From Microglena sp. YARC (Eukaryota > Chlorophyta > Chlorophyceae > Chlamydomonadales > Chlamydomonadaceae): DNA of 64,000 bases. The notes beneath the pieces were generated by a model. It saw only the letters and a list, made by a program, of their open reading frames with translations. It made no database searches and was not told where the DNA came from. Below are positions 55,808-64,000 of the stretch, piece by piece (position 1 is the first letter of the stretch; each line of letters starts with the position of its first letter). The stretch is taken from contig CM039462.1 in assembly GCA_022414725.1 (NCBI GenBank), forward strand, positions 31,994,378-32,058,377, in the 5' to 3' direction. A program made the position numbers and the translations under genes.

Positions 55808-56527
55808 CTAGAAGCTGCTGCCTGTAGCTGGCTGTAGCACAAGGCATCCCCGGGCAAGTAGTACAGTTTGCAAGCATCTGAGACCAAGAAACCCTTTGTA
55901 GTAGCACTCCAAGACACCTGGGTTACACGATGGGCCTCGGTAGGACGGTGGACCTGGAAGGGGGTAGCTCTTACAGAAAGGTTGAGGCCACTCCACAGCC
56001 TTCCAACCTTGGCAAATAGTTCGCTCGGGCTCAGCATTTGAAATTGCATCATCTCCATCAAGGGGCTGTGTTTGAGGCTCAGCACTTGCAGTCGCATCAT
56101 CTCCATTAAGGGGCTGCAGCTGTGGCTGTGGCTGGGCATGTTTGACTCCAAAGAAGTGGCTGATTTTCAGCTGTCCAGGAAGGGGTTCAAGGGCTTTGTA
56201 CACAAAGCAAGATGCTCTGTGCCTCTCAACATCATCAGCAGCTGTCCAGACACACTGACATGCAGAGATTTTCGCCTGAGTACCTCGGCAGAACTTCTTG
56301 TGCTGCTCGAACTGTTGCGGCCTCGCGAATCCAGTTGCCGACCGAGCACAAACAGGACATGTGTCGTCGACCTCGTCCAGGCGGCCATCAGTCAGGTCCA
56401 CATGCTGCCTCTTGGACGGACTTTCGTCGCGAATAGTCTCCTCAATGGTCGCATTCGACTCTGCAGTTATATTGGATGTATCCATGCCGAACTCGAACCA
56501 GGATAAGCAGGAGATCACATGTGACAC
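55808..56527 (-). CDS. UBZ-like zinc-finger protein with PIP box, possibly 3' incomplete
   Basis: An open frame of 239 codons; the more natural start may be Met15 (56485). Residues 57-80 form C-P-V-C-x15-H-x3-C, like a UBZ (ubiquitin-binding) or C2HC finger. Residues 90-107 (C-x-C-x10-H-x3-C) form a second, shorter one. Residues 119-126 read QLKISHFF, a perfect PCNA-interacting motif (Q-x-x-I-x-x-F-F). A QPL-x-GDDA-x3-AEP repeat follows at about 137-170. UBZ plus PIP is characteristic of DNA damage tolerance proteins acting at stalled forks; that role is inference. The frame's last residues (LQPATGSSF) are encoded by a MITE end. A donor-like CT/GTAAGAG at about 55973 suggests the real exon ends earlier and continues into an exon not found. 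Probably nuclear. Confidence 0.6.
   Translation of the reverse strand: MSHVISCLSWFEFGMDTSNITAESNATIEETIRDESPSKRQHVDLTDGRLDEVDDTCPVCARSATGFARPQQFEQHKKFCRGTQAKISACQCVWTAADDVERHRASCFVYKALEPLPGQLKISHFFGVKHAQPQPQLQPLNGDDATASAEPQTQPLDGDDAISNAEPERTICQGWKAVEWPQPFCKSYPLPGPPSYRGPSCNPGVLECYYKGFLGLRCLQTVLLARGCLVLQPATGSSF
56150..56173 (-). other. PIP-box coding segment
   Basis: Codons for Q-L-K-I-S-H-F-F match the PCNA-interacting consensus at all four defining positions. Confidence 0.65.
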
Positions 56528-57240
56528 AAGGTTTCGAACTTGAACTCGAACTCGAACTCGATCTTGAATTACATGGCAGGTGTCTGAAAACTATGGAATC
56601 AGCACGCTTGCATCGAGACGAAGTCGTTCCACTTATCCAGAGGCGAAATGGAGCATGGAGAAAAAAGTTAGGAAAAAGTTCATATGGGGCCGAGAGGGGG
56701 GGGGGGGGCACCCTGCCCTGAAGTGCTCAGAATGGCACCGGACCCGGGGGTATCGATAGATCACGTGATCCCCTAACGGAAACAACTTCCCGATACCCTG
56801 ACATGGACCGTGCCGGACTTTCTATGGCTCCTGTCATCCTCCTGCCCATGTTAATATTTGTGACGCTATTTCAGTGTGTAAATCCTTGGAGTGACATCAA
56901 GGGCCTCGAGTTAAAATCGTTTCATTACACATATAAAAGTTGTTAGCGAGTTCGTTTTTGCCCAGGTTCGCGAGCTATAAGCAATTCAGGGGATGAATTG
57001 GGTTCAGAGTTCAGGCTTCGTTCTTGTTTTCAAGCCAACTCTCCAAAAATTCTCAGTTTGCAAGCCAAATTTGAGTTGTAAAGCAAAAAGCCCGTTTTTT
57101 CGAAAACCCAACTCCCAAATCATCCCATGAATTGCTAAAAGCGGGACAACTGCGTGTTATATTTGTCGCTCGGCCATGAAAATCTGGCAGCAGCGATAGG
57201 ATTGTATCAATGTAATTGACCTGGATTGTTAAATGGTCTG
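56528..57240. other. Intergenic, no supported gene
   Basis: Begins with a (GAACTC)n run just upstream of the zinc-finger frame. A G-run lies at 56696-56708. No other structure was seen. Confidence 0.5.
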
Positions 57241-57331
57241 TGTCAGCGTATACTACTAGGACACGAGTGCCTGATTGGCATCTGATTCAGATGCCAATCA
57301 GGCACTCGTGTCCTATTAGTATACGCTGACA
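57241..57331. repeat. 45 bp near-perfect palindrome
   Basis: The arm TGTCAGCGTATACTACTAGG and onward is inverted after a single loop base, with one mismatch in 45 bp. A hairpin of this kind is a foldback element, and its ends are TGTCAG/CTGACA like those of the hairpin at 63772-63881. Confidence 0.85.
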
Positions 57332-57419
57332 ATCATTCCTGACCCGGGAAGGAAACGGGGGGGGTCAACCAACTCTGGGCTCACCGTCTTCCACATCCAA
57401 TTTCCCAGAGCGAGATGGC

Positions 57420-57588
57420 AAGGGAAAGGCAATGTGATATCATTTCATCATATAATATCATGTTATGCCGGCAGTTTGACTAGGCTGAAGGTACTATATA
57501 TATGCAATATCATGACGCATTTTGTATGATATCATATCATATGATATCATACCGGTACTCGCCTTTGGTCAACATTATATGATCCCTA
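57420..57588. mobile_element. hAT-like MITE, third copy
   Basis: Carries TGCCGGCAGTTTGACTAGGC as in the copies at 21085 and 33933. Possible duplication GAGATGGC/GCGATGAC (6 of 8). Confidence 0.6.
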
Positions 57589-58284
57589 GCGATGACCCAT
57601 GGAGCACACCACATGACAGTTACACTCGTCAACTCGTCAACTAGTGTATTTCCCGTACATTTCCGGTAGCATTTCCGGTAGCATTATCAAGACGTCAGAC
57701 AGGCCTTCATCAGCCCAGCCAACTCTGGGCTGCTCACCGCCTTCCAATTACAAGCACCCCCGTGCGATTTTATCAATTTCAACCTCTGATTACTCGGATT
57801 CCGTCGTTCAAATCTGCCTGTCTCACGTCTCAGTTCGCGGCCAGCATCGTCGTCATTGTCGTCGTCGAGTTGTCAATTCCCATATCACAAGCGCGCGTCG
57901 TCGGAATCGTACGGCAGGTACAATGCACAGCAATTGATTTGCAGGGGACAGCTCTAGTCCTGCTTCCTTACCCCGCCCCTCTAACCACCACTGGAGACCC
58001 CCCAGCCCCAGCCCCAGCCCCAGCCCACCCAACCCAACCCACACAGACCCATACCCATAACCACACCCACCAGTCATAAGTTTCTTCTCCCAACCTACAC
58101 ACACCACTGAGAAAAGGGTGTAGTGTGACCCATGAGCTCTTCAGCATTATTGTGTGAGGGTCACACTTAATTGAGTGAGAACATGGGCTGTACCGCATGA
58201 GCCAGTGAGGAACAGACTCCCCAGTTTGGAAGTACGAGCTGTGCAACATGCTCAAGCGATGGTCACACTCCACAGTTTATTAAC
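57589..58284. other. Upstream region of the exostosin gene
   Basis: Contains a CAACTCTGGGCTGCTCACCG repeat copy (57720), a pyrimidine/CCCCAG-rich run (57985-58075) and a 10 bp inverted repeat AGTGTGACCC/GGGTCACACT (58120-58166). The promoter should lie here; no TATA box was recognised. Confidence 0.45.
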
Positions 58285-61047
58285 ATGTACAGCTGTACAA
58301 CATCTGGGAGAGAGGGGCAGGCTCTTGGTGAAGCCCAGATCAAGACACAAGCGCAAGTCACGTCACCAGGGGTATGGCATGGTCAAGTCAATCCACATGG
58401 TAGACTAAATAGGCATGCCTCAACGCAAGGGGTATGGGATAGGCATGCCTCGTCGCATTGTGTACAACATTGTCAAGCCAAGCCACAAGGTGATACGTAT
58501 GGGCATGCCTCCTTAGGTGCACAGCAATGTCAAGCCAAGCCACAAGGTAATGCGTATGGGCATGCCTCCTTACAAGGTGCACAGCACTGTCAAGCCAAGC
58601 CACAGTCGGAACTGTATAAGCATGCCTCATTACAAGGTGGGACAAGATGGCATGTGGGGAGTACGCATATACCTGCCCGGAGAGCGACACCTGTCAGCAG
58701 TGCTCTTTCGCTCTTGCTCACGCTGGGTGTCCTGTTGGGGACGCCTGTGACAGCTCAGCTGTCGGGGCTGTACAGCAATACACCAGCCAGCTCTGATCTG
58801 GCAGCTAATACGGTTGCACCCAAGTATGAGTGCAAACCCAACTGTACAGCTCTAGGGAACTGCAACTTGGACAGGGGCATGTGTGACTGTCCCTTTGGAC
58901 GTTCTGGACCAGACTGTCAACATCTCCTCCTGCCAGCCTGCCGACTTGAAAACCACTCCACAGCACTCATGTCATGTGATGATGTCAACCTGGTACCAAG
59001 AAACTGTGAGTGCCACCTGCAGTGTGTGCGCTACTACTGCATGGGTCGCGGCCTTCCAACGTCTCCAAAGTGCACTAAGTATTACCCCATCAAGCCATGC
59101 TTCCGGCAAAATCAGTTGCCTGTGGAGCAGCAGCTGTCCAATGTTCCCACTGCAAACGAGACGGGAGTGGATTATTACCACACGTACTTATCAGACCTGG
59201 ATCAGAACATCACCACCTACAACGAGGTGATGTCGAAGTACAAAAGAACCAGTGGCGATCGTACTTCCAGAGTTGTACCGCTTGAGCATTGCCCCAAGCG
59301 CTGCAATGGGCGCGGTACATGTATTGCGCTTGAGATCATGAACAGGAAGACACGCAAATACTCATGTCGCTGTTACACCGGTTACCATGGGGAGAGCTGC
59401 GGCTCGTTGTACAAGCTCACCACTGGCCATTTGGGCACGGCCAACCTCATCTCATGTCTGTTAGATTGCTCTGGGCGTGGCACGTGTGTCTATGGCTTCT
59501 GCCACTGCAAGCCTGGTTACTTTGGCCTGGGCTGCACACGCTCCTCCTCCCCCCTGTCGGTGGATCGACAGAACAGAGGGGGACGGGGACATGAGGCTCT
59601 TGGGGTGGGTGGGAGCGGGACCAATGGTGGTAGCAGCAGCAGCAGCAGCAGCAGCAGCATTAATAGCAGCGGCAGCAGCAGCAGTAGCAGTAGCAGCACT
59701 GGTAGCAGCGGCAGCAGTAGCAGTGGCAGTGGCAGCGGTATTGTCTGGCCAAGTAAGCCCCATGTGTATGTTTACGAGGTGCCCACCCCCTTGCTGTGGA
59801 TGCCCAACGTGCGAACATCGGGCATCTACGGCACTGACCTGGTCTTCTATTCCAGACTGTTAGCGGATGAGGAGGTGCGCACCCCAGATCCCTGGAAGGC
59901 TCAAATGTTCTTGATTCCTGTCTATGCCATCTTCTACGGTGGGAACGTGGCGTGGCATCCTGGGGCTGCACAACACGTATGGACGATTATCTCCTACATA
60001 AAGCACACTTGGCCGTTCTGGAACCGTAGCAAGGGCCGTGACCACTTCTTCTGGGTGACTAACGACATCGGGGGTATCCTATGGAGCCACATGCATGCCT
60101 ACCTTAGCCGGCCTATCAAAGTGGTGCACTTTGGCTATGACGTCAATGGATCTAATGTCCCCAATGGAGCAAAATCCCTTTGGAGGGGCTTCGATGAGAA
60201 GCGAGATGTGGTGGTTCCCCCGCATGACTCCAAACACGTGCCTACCGCGTCCAGCCACATCTGGGCCAACCAGGATATAGGACCCTTTTTGAAAAACAAG
60301 ACCCGGTACCTTATGTTTGTCGGCGCGTTCCATTACCCGGGCTATGTTGTGGGTGAGCCGTACAGTTACGGAGTGCGGCAGAAGCTCAAGGGGTGGTTGG
60401 AGAACATTACCAACCAGATCTTTGGCAGTGGTAGTGGCAGCAGCAGTAGCGGTGGCAGTAGCAGCAGCAGCTTCAACAGTAGCAGTAGCTGTGGCAGTAG
60501 CAACAGCAGCAGTGGCAGCATCAGCGGCAGCAGTAGCAGCAGTAGCGGTGTCAGTAGCACGAGTTGCGGGTTGGAAATCGGGGGGCGGCAGATTCTGGTT
60601 TCTGATAAGCTACCCCTAGGAGAGCGGTACACTGACGTCATCAAGAGCTCCCAGTTTTGCATCGCCCCACCTGGCTGGGGCTGGGGCGTGCGTCTGTCAA
60701 CCTACGCTATGCATGGCTGTATTCCTGTCATCATACAGGACAACATCTACAACCCCTTTGAAGATGTTCTCCCGTACGATGAGTTCAGTATAAGGCTGAC
60801 GAGCGAGGAGATCCCAAACCTACTAGACCACTTGAATGCGGTCTCCCCCTCAAAGCTGATCTCCATGTATGAGTCCCTTGCCAAGCACCACAGGGCATTC
60901 CTCTGGCCAGCTGATTTGGGAGGCGCTGCATACGAGCTGGCGATCTCAAGTATATATGACAGAGTGAAGTCACGTGTCACCAACTATGGATGCACTCGCT
61001 CCACCTGCCATTTCCGATCAAAGAACAAGACTATGTTTGCTGCTTGA
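58285..61047 (+). CDS. EGF-domain exostosin-family glycosyltransferase (GT47)
   Basis: An intronless frame of 920 residues. Residues 40-120 are imperfect 20-residue repeats (GHASLQGAQHCQAKPQ-like) whose translation is doubtful. A hydrophobic anchor follows at about 138-153 (SALSLLLTLGVLLG), so a type II Golgi protein is likely. EGF-like modules lie at about 183-212, 336-372 and 392-418 (CSGRGTCVYGFCHCKPGYFG). After a poly-Ser/Gly tract (449-486) comes the exostosin domain from KPHVYVYEVP (490). It includes FWNRSKGRDHFFWVTNDIGG and, near the end, FCIAPPGWGWGVRL and GCIPVIIQDN. GT47 enzymes transfer sugars onto wall or matrix polysaccharides and glycoproteins; the donor sugar cannot be told. 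A second Ser/Gly tract (715-758) interrupts the catalytic domain. The true start is uncertain, since the N-terminal repeats could be 5' UTR or intron. Confidence 0.85.
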   Translation: MYSCTTSGREGQALGEAQIKTQAQVTSPGVWHGQVNPHGRLNRHASTQGVWDRHASSHCVQHCQAKPQGDTYGHASLGAQQCQAKPQGNAYGHASLQGAQHCQAKPQSELYKHASLQGGTRWHVGSTHIPARRATPVSSALSLLLTLGVLLGTPVTAQLSGLYSNTPASSDLAANTVAPKYECKPNCTALGNCNLDRGMCDCPFGRSGPDCQHLLLPACRLENHSTALMSCDDVNLVPRNCECHLQCVRYYCMGRGLPTSPKCTKYYPIKPCFRQNQLPVEQQLSNVPTANETGVDYYHTYLSDLDQNITTYNEVMSKYKRTSGDRTSRVVPLEHCPKRCNGRGTCIALEIMNRKTRKYSCRCYTGYHGESCGSLYKLTTGHLGTANLISCLLDCSGRGTCVYGFCHCKPGYFGLGCTRSSSPLSVDRQNRGGRGHEALGVGGSGTNGGSSSSSSSSSINSSGSSSSSSSSTGSSGSSSSGSGSGIVWPSKPHVYVYEVPTPLLWMPNVRTSGIYGTDLVFYSRLLADEEVRTPDPWKAQMFLIPVYAIFYGGNVAWHPGAAQHVWTIISYIKHTWPFWNRSKGRDHFFWVTNDIGGILWSHMHAYLSRPIKVVHFGYDVNGSNVPNGAKSLWRGFDEKRDVVVPPHDSKHVPTASSHIWANQDIGPFLKNKTRYLMFVGAFHYPGYVVGEPYSYGVRQKLKGWLENITNQIFGSGSGSSSSGGSSSSSFNSSSSCGSSNSSSGSISGSSSSSSGVSSTSCGLEIGGRQILVSDKLPLGERYTDVIKSSQFCIAPPGWGWGVRLSTYAMHGCIPVIIQDNIYNPFEDVLPYDEFSIRLTSEEIPNLLDHLNAVSPSKLISMYESLAKHHRAFLWPADLGGAAYELAISSIYDRVKSRVTNYGCTRSTCHFRSKNKTMFAA
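58405..58640. repeat. ~60 bp tandem repeats at the exostosin N-terminus
   Basis: Four or five units with GGCATGCCTC and GTCAAGCCAAGCCACA. The period is a multiple of three, so the frame stays open through them on either strand. Confidence 0.8.
59629..59742. repeat. (AGC)n tract, serine-coding
   Basis: An AGC/AGT/GGC trinucleotide repeat coding Ser/Gly as the linker between EGF modules and the catalytic domain. Confidence 0.9.
60424..60560. repeat. Serine-coding trinucleotide tract inside the GT domain
   Basis: An AGC/AGT/GGC repeat between WLENITNQIF and the conserved LPLGERYTDVIKSSQF region. It keeps the frame open and looks like an in-frame expansion in a loop. Confidence 0.88.
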
Positions 61048-61262
61048 TAGACCGCTTTTGAAAGGTTTTACTTATTTTTACTTGACACGTGAAACGTGTG
61101 CTGTACTGGATTGCAGTGCCCCTGGCCGTTATGTTGGCAGACAGCCCTATTTTCGAGCGCTCCCTGTTTTTGGTCTAACAGCCAGGCCCCAAAAGATTTG
61201 GCAGGACAACTATCGATGCACTCGCTCCACCTGCCACCCCCAAATCAAAGAACAAGACTAAA
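61008..61262. repeat. Duplicated 3' end of the exostosin gene, first part
   Basis: The gene's last codons (GCACTCGCTCCACCTGCCA, AAAGAACAAGACT) recur at about 61215-61260 after ~200 bases of 3' flank. Confidence 0.85.
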
Positions 61263-61309
61263 AATAAATAAATACAAATAAATCTTAACTTCCAAGATGT
61301 GTCACAATG

Positions 61310-61520
61310 ACACTTCTAAGGATGTGGGGTTAAGGGAACCGGCTCGTAAGTTTGCGATGGACGGGCTTACATCACACCTGGAGTCCAGTTACCATGCCGG
61401 TCGACGACCCTCCGGGTGGGCCCAGGTGACCTCGATGGGGTTCGAACCAGCAACCTGATAAGACCCCGCACCTGCTTCCGTTCGACCCGGGATCGCTCTA
61501 CGATAGTGCCATCCCGTTCC
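61310..61520 (-). repeat. tRNA-like SINE inserted between gene-tail copies
   Basis: The minus strand contains GGTTCGAACCCC (a good pol III B box), with a possible A box further upstream. It separates two copies of the exostosin tail. Confidence 0.5.
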
Positions 61521-61540
61521 AAACGGGGATAAAGAAGAAC

Positions 61541-61800
61541 AATACTATATTTGCTGCTTGATAGGCGGCTTTTGAAAGGTGACACTTATTTTTACTTGAC
61601 ACGTTAAACGTGTGCTGTACTGAATTGCAGTGCCCCTGGCCATAATGTTGCAGACAGCCCTATTTTCGAGCGATCCCTGTTTTTGGTCTAACAGCCAGAT
61701 CCAAAAAGATTTGGCAGGACAACTAAGGATGCACTAACTCCACCTGCCACCCCGATCAAAGAACAAGACCTTATTTGCTGCTTGATTGCTTTTAGTTGTG
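61541..61800. repeat. Duplicated 3' end of the exostosin gene, second part
   Basis: TTTGCTGCTTGATAG, TTTTTACTTGACACGT and TTTCGAGCGATCCCTGTTTT match 61035-61190. A third GATGCACTAACTCCACCTGC copy lies at about 61728. Confidence 0.85.
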
Positions 61801-62118
61801 AAAGGATTTTCACCCCAGGAGGTGGGTCTCCCCACACAAACCAGCGACACCGAGGATTCAGTTTGCCACTCCTACAAAAGAGTAGGCGCACTAGAAAGGT
61901 TTTACCTGCACGTACGGTGTGAGTTCTGCTTCCAAATCTTGCAAGTTAACTTCTTTAATACGATTGGAGATCTATACCTTTCTCCCAAAGCCCCAGTGAA
62001 CTTCCATATTTCAAAATTCAGCCAACTACATGCAGGCTACTAAGTTATTAGCTCTGATTCTTAGGCAACTGTCGGATCTTAAGCATCCTTGATCAGCTGC
62101 AAGTATCAGATCAGATCC
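61801..62118. other. Intergenic, no supported gene
   Basis: Non-repetitive sequence with one short open frame (61786-62043), no domain. Confidence 0.45.
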
Positions 62119-62126
62119 TATTCAAC

Positions 62127-62308
62127 CAGGGTACTACATGACGCGCGCTATCGGTTTTGGAGCCCGATTGCGCGATTGGCGCAATTCTTACCCCCCCCCC
62201 TCCGGGCGTAGCACGCAGATTTCCGTTTGCAATTGAGTCAAAAGCGCAACTCAAAAGAAGGCAGTTGCGTCAAAAGTGTAACCCAAAATGGCAAAATATA
62301 GTACTCTG
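62127..62308. mobile_element. hAT-like MITE with CAGGGTACTACA ends
   Basis: Starts CAGGGTACTACA and ends TATAGTACTCTG, with GCGCG-rich interior. The flanks TATTCAAC and CTTTCAAC match at 6 of 8. Confidence 0.65.
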
Positions 62309-62325
62309 CTTTCAACGCAGTGTAG

Positions 62326-62520
62326 CAGGGTACTACAAAGCGCGCGCGGCAGCGCGATTTCGCGCACACTTTTTGAGCCCCATTGCGCGTTTCGCGCAGT
62401 TTTTTCAACCGCCTATGGGCGCAGTGGGCAGTTTTTGCGCTTTTTGCACTACAAAGCGCTGACCAATTTGACGTTTGTGCGCTTTAAGCGCTGACCAATT
62501 TGACAAAATGTAGTACCCTG
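62326..62520. mobile_element. hAT-like MITE, second copy
   Basis: Starts CAGGGTACTACA and ends TGTAGTACCCTG (perfect 12 bp TIRs). It is flanked by a perfect 8 bp duplication CAGTGTAG at 62318-62325 and 62521-62528. It lies 17 bp from its relative at 62127-62308. Confidence 0.8.
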
Positions 62521-62689
62521 CAGTGTAGCTCTCTTGCAATTTGTTAGCCAACTACTAGACTATTCCCAAGCTGATAACATGTCGGCGACCCAGGTGTTCA
62601 GCTATATTTGAATTAGGGCCGCTGTTATGCACATGGGTTTTACAGTTTAGGGAGATCTAGAATTCTAGATACCGTATGCGCCTGATGTG

Positions 62690-62860
62690 CCGGCGGAAAG
62701 TTTGGCAGATGAGTTCCGCCACTTCAGGTTAGGTCTGGCGCTAGGGCCAAAACAGGGAGCGCTCAGAACTAGGGCCAAAACAGGGAGCGCCCAGAACTAG
62801 GGCCGTCCGCCAAGATTGTTGCGAGGGGCACTGCAAGACAGTGCAGTACACCCCTTCAAA
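62690..62860. repeat. Dispersed repeat, also at the window end
   Basis: GCCAAAACAGGGAGCGCTCA, GGCACTGCAA and GTACA motifs match 63887-64000. Inside, a ~35 bp segment is tandemly doubled (62745-62810). Confidence 0.7.
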
Positions 62861-63019
62861 GCTTTAAATGCTAGTCAAAGGGTAGCCATTTAAACATGGA
62901 CTGCGCTGGAATGCAGTATGATGAGGAAGTTTAAAATGGGCATGGTCTGGCTCTGTCTGCACGTATATATTAATAGCGCTAGATATGTGTCCACGACCAT
63001 GATATGATTGATGCCTAGG

Positions 63020-63700
63020 TTTAATTGCTCGGTCTATCGGCCTTGGGCTCGCCGTTTGCAGACTACTGTTTCTTTTTTTGCTGCATGTAGCAGATTCTAG
63101 TCGGCTCCAAATATTTGCTAGCAGCTGGCTAGAAGCTGCCATGCGTTTTGCATGCAGAATAAACGTTTGGGGGTATATAACCTCTACCACACCGCACTCT
63201 AGATTGGATTGGATTGTTGCATTTGTTTTTAGCCAACTATGGGCTGCTCAGTGTTTCCTTTTGAGTCACACTTGAATCTCCTTTGAATCGTACGGTCTAT
63301 CGGCCTTGAGGCTCAGTGTTTGTGGGCAGAATAAATATGGGTGGTATAAACGTTACCACACCACACTATGCATTGGATTGTTACATGTTTTGCAGGCCAC
63401 TCTGGGCTGCTCAGTGTCTTCTTTTGAGTCACACTCTAATCTGGTTTGAATGTAAAAGAAGGAAATAATTTAAAAGGATTCCGTCAAATTTGTAACTTGA
63501 GCCCATTTATGGAGCGCTCCAGATTCGAAAATCGCCAACTTAAGTGCCGAAAACATATTTCAGGCTTTGGGGGTATTTACCGCCAAACCTATTTTTCACC
63601 AACATATCAGGCGCGTATGAAAGAATACAATTGGATTGTTACAAGGTTTTTCAGCCATCTCTGGGCTCCAAGTCCTCGATATTGAAGCTCTATAATAACA
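63020..63700. repeat. Diverged ~165-270 bp tandem repeats
   Basis: GGTCTATCGGCCTTG recurs at about 63030 and 63293. ATTGGATTGTT(A/G)CA with CTGGGCTGCTCAGTGT recurs near 63210, 63375 and 63635. A short MITE-like pair GTAGCAGATTCTAG/CTAGAAGCTGCCATG lies at 63085-63145. No gene. Confidence 0.6.
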
Positions 63701-63771
63701 TATCTTGTAACCTTCCAATATGCTTTAGGTCTCATACACCCCGTCGGCGTCTGAGATAATGGTGGGGAAAT

Positions 63772-63881
63772 TGTCAGAATGGTGAACTACAGGCACACGG
63801 ATGCTACCGTATATCTCATATCTGCATCGAGATCTAGATGCGGATATAGCATCCGTGTGCCTGTAGTTCACCATTCTGACA
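63772..63881. repeat. Hairpin element with 34 bp arms
   Basis: TGTCAGAATGGTGAACTACA and the following bases to GGATGCT are inverted perfectly at 63848-63881. A second inner palindrome, ATATCTGCATC/GATGCGGATAT, fills the loop. Confidence 0.85.
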
Positions 63882-64000
63882 GAAATGGCGGAGGGGGTTC
63901 TGCCAAATCTGGTTGAGTCTGGCAGTTAGGCAAACAGGGAGCGCTCAAAAATAGGGCTGTCTGCCGCCATAATGGCGACGGGCACTGCAATAAAGTACAG

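Noticed and set aside
58388..58690. Minus-strand 100-codon ORF opposite the exostosin N-terminus
   Set aside because: A shadow of the 60 bp tandem repeat, which is open on both strands.
59461..59763. Ala- or Leu-rich ORFs opposite the exostosin serine tracts
   Set aside because: Shadow translations of (AGC)n in other frames.

Overview
This is a eukaryotic nuclear scaffold fragment: GT-AG introns, genes scattered on both strands, and a very large load of micro-, mini- and satellite DNA. It contains an exact 1,000-base N gap at 42693-43692. The TM9/nonaspanin gene looks like the plant TMN1 branch, and the EGF-plus-exostosin (GT47) architecture is common in green algae. I therefore favour a green alga, perhaps prasinophyte-like; the species is a guess. 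There are no bacterial operons, CRISPR arrays or recognisable viral genes.

Layout. 1-2068: a possible minus-strand first exon with a signal peptide, a foldback element and low-complexity DNA. 2069-8142: a plus-strand two-exon gene for an unrecognised 146-residue protein, whose exons are separated by a 5.6 kb intron made almost wholly of repeats. 8143-11300: MITEs, including an 868 bp hAT-like element. 11310-12380: an intact single-exon F-box/LRR-like gene. 12381-16718: non-coding DNA, hairpins and repeat fragments. 16719-34928: eleven in-frame minus-strand exons of a TM9SF/TMN1-type Golgi membrane protein, ending in a K-C-E COPI-type tail; its N-terminal exons were not found. 35.5-54.95 kb: a 52 bp satellite, the gap, a 48 bp satellite and two further tandem arrays, probably all inside one very long TM9 intron. 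55808-56527: a minus-strand gene with two UBZ-like zinc fingers and a PCNA-interacting (PIP) motif. 58285-61047: an intronless EGF-exostosin glycosyltransferase. 61-64 kb: duplicated gene tail, SINE-like and hAT-like elements and a long hairpin.

The most striking pattern is shared by two unrelated genes. Their introns carry tandem arrays whose units contain the adjacent splice junction itself. Donor-side arrays repeat the end of the upstream exon plus the 5' splice site; acceptor-side arrays repeat the 3' splice site plus the start of the downstream exon. The introns appear to have grown inward from their own ends, leaving dozens of decoy splice sites. Separately, one member of a hAT-like MITE family sits exactly at a splice donor so that its target-site duplication copies the donor, and the 52 bp satellite derives from that same MITE family.

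The genes do not form a pathway. At most, the TM9 protein (Golgi membrane trafficking) and the exostosin (Golgi glycosylation) act in the same compartment.
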